From: Pseudoteredinibacter isoporae_A
Lineage (GTDB): Bacteria; Pseudomonadota; Gammaproteobacteria; Pseudomonadales; Cellvibrionaceae
Direction: 5' to 3'
Assembly: GCF_040372805.1 (NCBI RefSeq)
Contig: NZ_BAABWJ010000015.1
Coordinates: 1-32,904, forward strand
DNA: 32,904 nucleotides
In this document: positions 31,386 through 32,904 of the stretch, in pieces
Layout of the letters: each line of letters opens with the position of its first letter
How positions within the stretch are numbered: position 1 is the first letter of the stretch
Notes under the pieces: model-generated
Seen by the model: only the letters and a program-made list of their open reading frames with translations
What the model was told of the DNA's origin: nothing
The model's database searches: none
Position numbers and translations under genes: made by a program

Positions 31386-31979
31386 CACAGCCAACACATA
31401 TCGATTTGCGGCCATTACAACACCAGCGGTGGAGATGAGTTACTTAATAAAGTAATCAAATCGCTTAAAATTAGAATGAACAATGCCTTCGGTACACCCA
31501 ATCCCTCCAAAGCCGACATGATCAATTTTCTAAACAAATATAAAGGCCATATGTACTGTAGAAAGACCAATTTCCAAGGTAAACACTCCTACGCCCACTA
31601 CCTGCATTCCGCTTATGAGAAAGATGCACACAAAACCATGCTCTCAAGGCTCTTTACCAGCAAAAAATACCTCTACCTGAAAGACGGCCCAAGAATCGAT
31701 ATGAATGTGGTGAGCTACCTTGGGGAAAATAAAAAGCCACATACCACGGTTGATTATTTAGATAGGCTCATTCAAAAAGCGTACGATGGCGCTATGATTG
31801 ATGCCCGAGCCGCAGATAAGACAGAGCAAGAAAGAGATAAGTCTGAAGAAAATAGCCTTAGATGGATTAAAAAGCGAATTAAAAAGAAGTTGAATGCCAA
31901 GAAGTTTGCCGAAATGCCCGCGGTGGAACAATCCCGCTACCTCTCAAGCGATTTCAAAGGAAGGTTTGAGTATCAATAG
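31359..31979 (+). CDS. Unknown protein, N-terminus uncertain
   Basis: A 206-residue frame not recognised. It has a basic, helix-rich C-terminal third (RWIKKRIKKKLNAKKF). The GTG at 31359 lies within an IS481-like fragment and has no ribosome site; MNNAFGTP at about 31475 is another possible start. The real gene may be a C-terminal piece of a larger, interrupted one. Confidence 0.4.
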   Translation: MKYVIDQPAHSQHISICGHYNTSGGDELLNKVIKSLKIRMNNAFGTPNPSKADMINFLNKYKGHMYCRKTNFQGKHSYAHYLHSAYEKDAHKTMLSRLFTSKKYLYLKDGPRIDMNVVSYLGENKKPHTTVDYLDRLIQKAYDGAMIDARAADKTEQERDKSEENSLRWIKKRIKKKLNAKKFAEMPAVEQSRYLSSDFKGRFEYQ

Positions 31980-32136
31980 GCCGGCTTAGGTAGTGTTGAT
32001 TTCGCAATAAAAAGCGCTTAATTCCTCCTATCTTGAAACACTCTGGGGCAAATTATAGCTCGGACCTACCCTGACAGACATCTGGAAGGATTGGGTCGCT
32101 GTCACATCAGGCCTGAGCTACTACAAAACCTTAAGA

Positions 32137-32556
32137 CTATATAGCGATCTCTACACTTTCTTTGCTAGTAGCCAATTCTTTATCAAGTTGTTTGTAGAAA
32201 GATTCCCCTAGCTTTTTAAAACGCCTATAGCTGCTTTGCTCCCATTCGTATTGTGGAGATGAAAGGGTAATCCCATGTCCATTAACTTTCAAAATATCAT
32301 TTGTGTAATGATTGTTAGTTAAAGTAAACCACCAAATAGCCTTTGGACGCCCCAAATATACGTTTTGATCGTCTTTGCTTAGGACACTTATATTTAGTCC
32401 GTTCACCATGATTGCACACATCATATACTGGGGCATTTCTGGTTCATACTTTGATGTGCAGTCGATACCGCCTTTGATATTAGCCACTACTTCGCTCGGA
32501 TTTTTAGAGGCTACGCGGAGTGTTTTATTCTTTTTAGAATTCAAAACATTAGGCAA
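32137..32556 (-). CDS. Unknown protein, probably cut by an IS
   Basis: A 139-residue frame, mixed alpha/beta, not recognised. The reading stays open upstream of the nominal TTG into the IS that starts at about 32602, so the gene's 5' part may lie beyond that element. The sequence YLGRPKAIWWFTLTNN and QLDKELATSKESVEI are its most ordered parts. Confidence 0.4.
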   Translation of the reverse strand: MPNVLNSKKNKTLRVASKNPSEVVANIKGGIDCTSKYEPEMPQYMMCAIMVNGLNISVLSKDDQNVYLGRPKAIWWFTLTNNHYTNDILKVNGHGITLSSPQYEWEQSSYRRFKKLGESFYKQLDKELATSKESVEIAI

Positions 32557-32601
32557 GGATTTTAAAAACCTTTTGTTCTTTCCAGTGCTGATTGATTGTA
32601 T

Positions 32602-32904
32602 TGACCTCCTCCCTGAAAATCGAAGCGGTCTAAACTAGAGAATTCTGGCAAAATCAGGTAGCCAAAGGAGCTGATTTGCCATGAAAAAGACCAAATACAC
32701 AGAGCAACAGATCGCATTTGCCCTGCGCCAGGCGGAAACGGGCACTCGGGTCGCTGAAGTCTGCCGCAAGATAGGGATTTCAGAGGCGACTTTTTACAAT
32801 TGGAAAAAGAAATACGGTGGGCTTGGAGTATCCGAGCTACGTCGCCTGAATCAGCTGGAAGATGAAAACCAGCGGCTTAAGCGGATGGTGGCAGACCTCA
32901 GTCT
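32602..32904 (+). mobile_element. 5' end of a second IS407-group element
   Basis: The putative left end TGACCTCCTCCCTG at 32602 is followed, after about 80 bases, by an IS407-group orfA. The window ends inside orfA, so the right end, orfB and any target duplication are unseen. It is not a copy of the 19061 element, since both ends and proteins differ. Confidence 0.7.
32681..32904 (+). CDS. IS407-group orfA, partial
   Basis: The first 74 residues of an IS3-family orfA: HTH region TEQQIAFALRQAETGTRVAEVCRKIG...ATFYNWKKKY and the start of the leucine-zipper helix (LRRLNQLEDENQRLKRMVADLS). ATG 32681 has AAAGGAG upstream. It runs off the window. Confidence 0.9.
   Translation, partial: MKKTKYTEQQIAFALRQAETGTRVAEVCRKIGISEATFYNWKKKYGGLGVSELRRLNQLEDENQRLKRMVADLS

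Noticed and set aside
1..32904. tRNA or rRNA genes
   Set aside because: No cloverleaf-like or rRNA-like stretch was seen on either strand by eye, and the integration is explained by dif.

Overview
The window looks like a chromosomal accessory region of a gammaproteobacterium, probably marine or aquatic. The reasons are a dif-like site close to the Escherichia coli dif sequence, a PM2-like (corticovirus-type) provirus, IS3-family IS407-group insertion sequences, a Tn7-like transposition module and a YobI-type NTPase. The species cannot be named from sequence alone.

Region 1 (1-2503) is read as the right end of an older integrated element. It has a KAP-family P-loop NTPase and a small zinc-ribbon protein as cargo, a strong hairpin, and a frameshifted copy of a DUF3653-like phage regulator. 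It ends exactly at a half-conserved dif site.

Region 2 (2504-17217) is an apparently complete tailless, internal-membrane provirus of about 14.7 kb. It starts with a leftward HTH repressor and palindromic operators, followed by small early genes and a phiX174-gpA/PM2-P12-type HUH replication initiator. Next come small membrane or lipoproteins, a FtsK/HerA-type packaging ATPase, and a 272-residue candidate double-jelly-roll capsid protein. A tightly overlapping string of virion genes follows: membrane proteins, a spike candidate with eight 7-residue repeats, and likely vertex or receptor-binding proteins. The lysis block has an M15-type peptidase, two tiny membrane proteins and a DUF1353/phospholipase-A2-like protein. 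At the distal end, before a hairpin and an intact DUF3653-like regulator, sits non-viral cargo: a membrane-anchored coiled-coil protein and a DUF2971 protein. The element ends at a near-perfect dif site (17201-17228). With the half site at 2487-2514, this indicates integration by the host XerC/XerD recombinases; no integrase gene is visible inside the element.

Region 3 (17229-21520) is decayed. It has a repeat-bearing intergenic stretch next to dif, a truncated and an intact DnaQ-like exonuclease, the C-terminal half of a tyrosine recombinase, and a gene split by an intact IS407-group element (19061-20259, 4-bp duplication GGTT). It also has a second tyrosine recombinase broken by one extra T.

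Region 4 (21521-25114) is one AT-rich gene for a YobI-type membrane P-loop NTPase of about 1,200 residues, a candidate defence gene.

Region 5 (25260-31115) is GC-rich: a complete tyrosine recombinase (leftward) diverging from a Tn7/Tn6022-like module, TnsA-like, TnsB-like (DDE), TnsC-like (AAA+) and TniQ/TnsD-like.

Region 6 (31116-32904) is a decayed edge with an IS481-like fragment, two unrecognised genes and the 5' end of another IS407-group element that runs out of the window.

The main story is a corticovirus-like element using the dif site, stacked beside a relative's end, each carrying a small cargo block between the virion genes and the terminal regulator.
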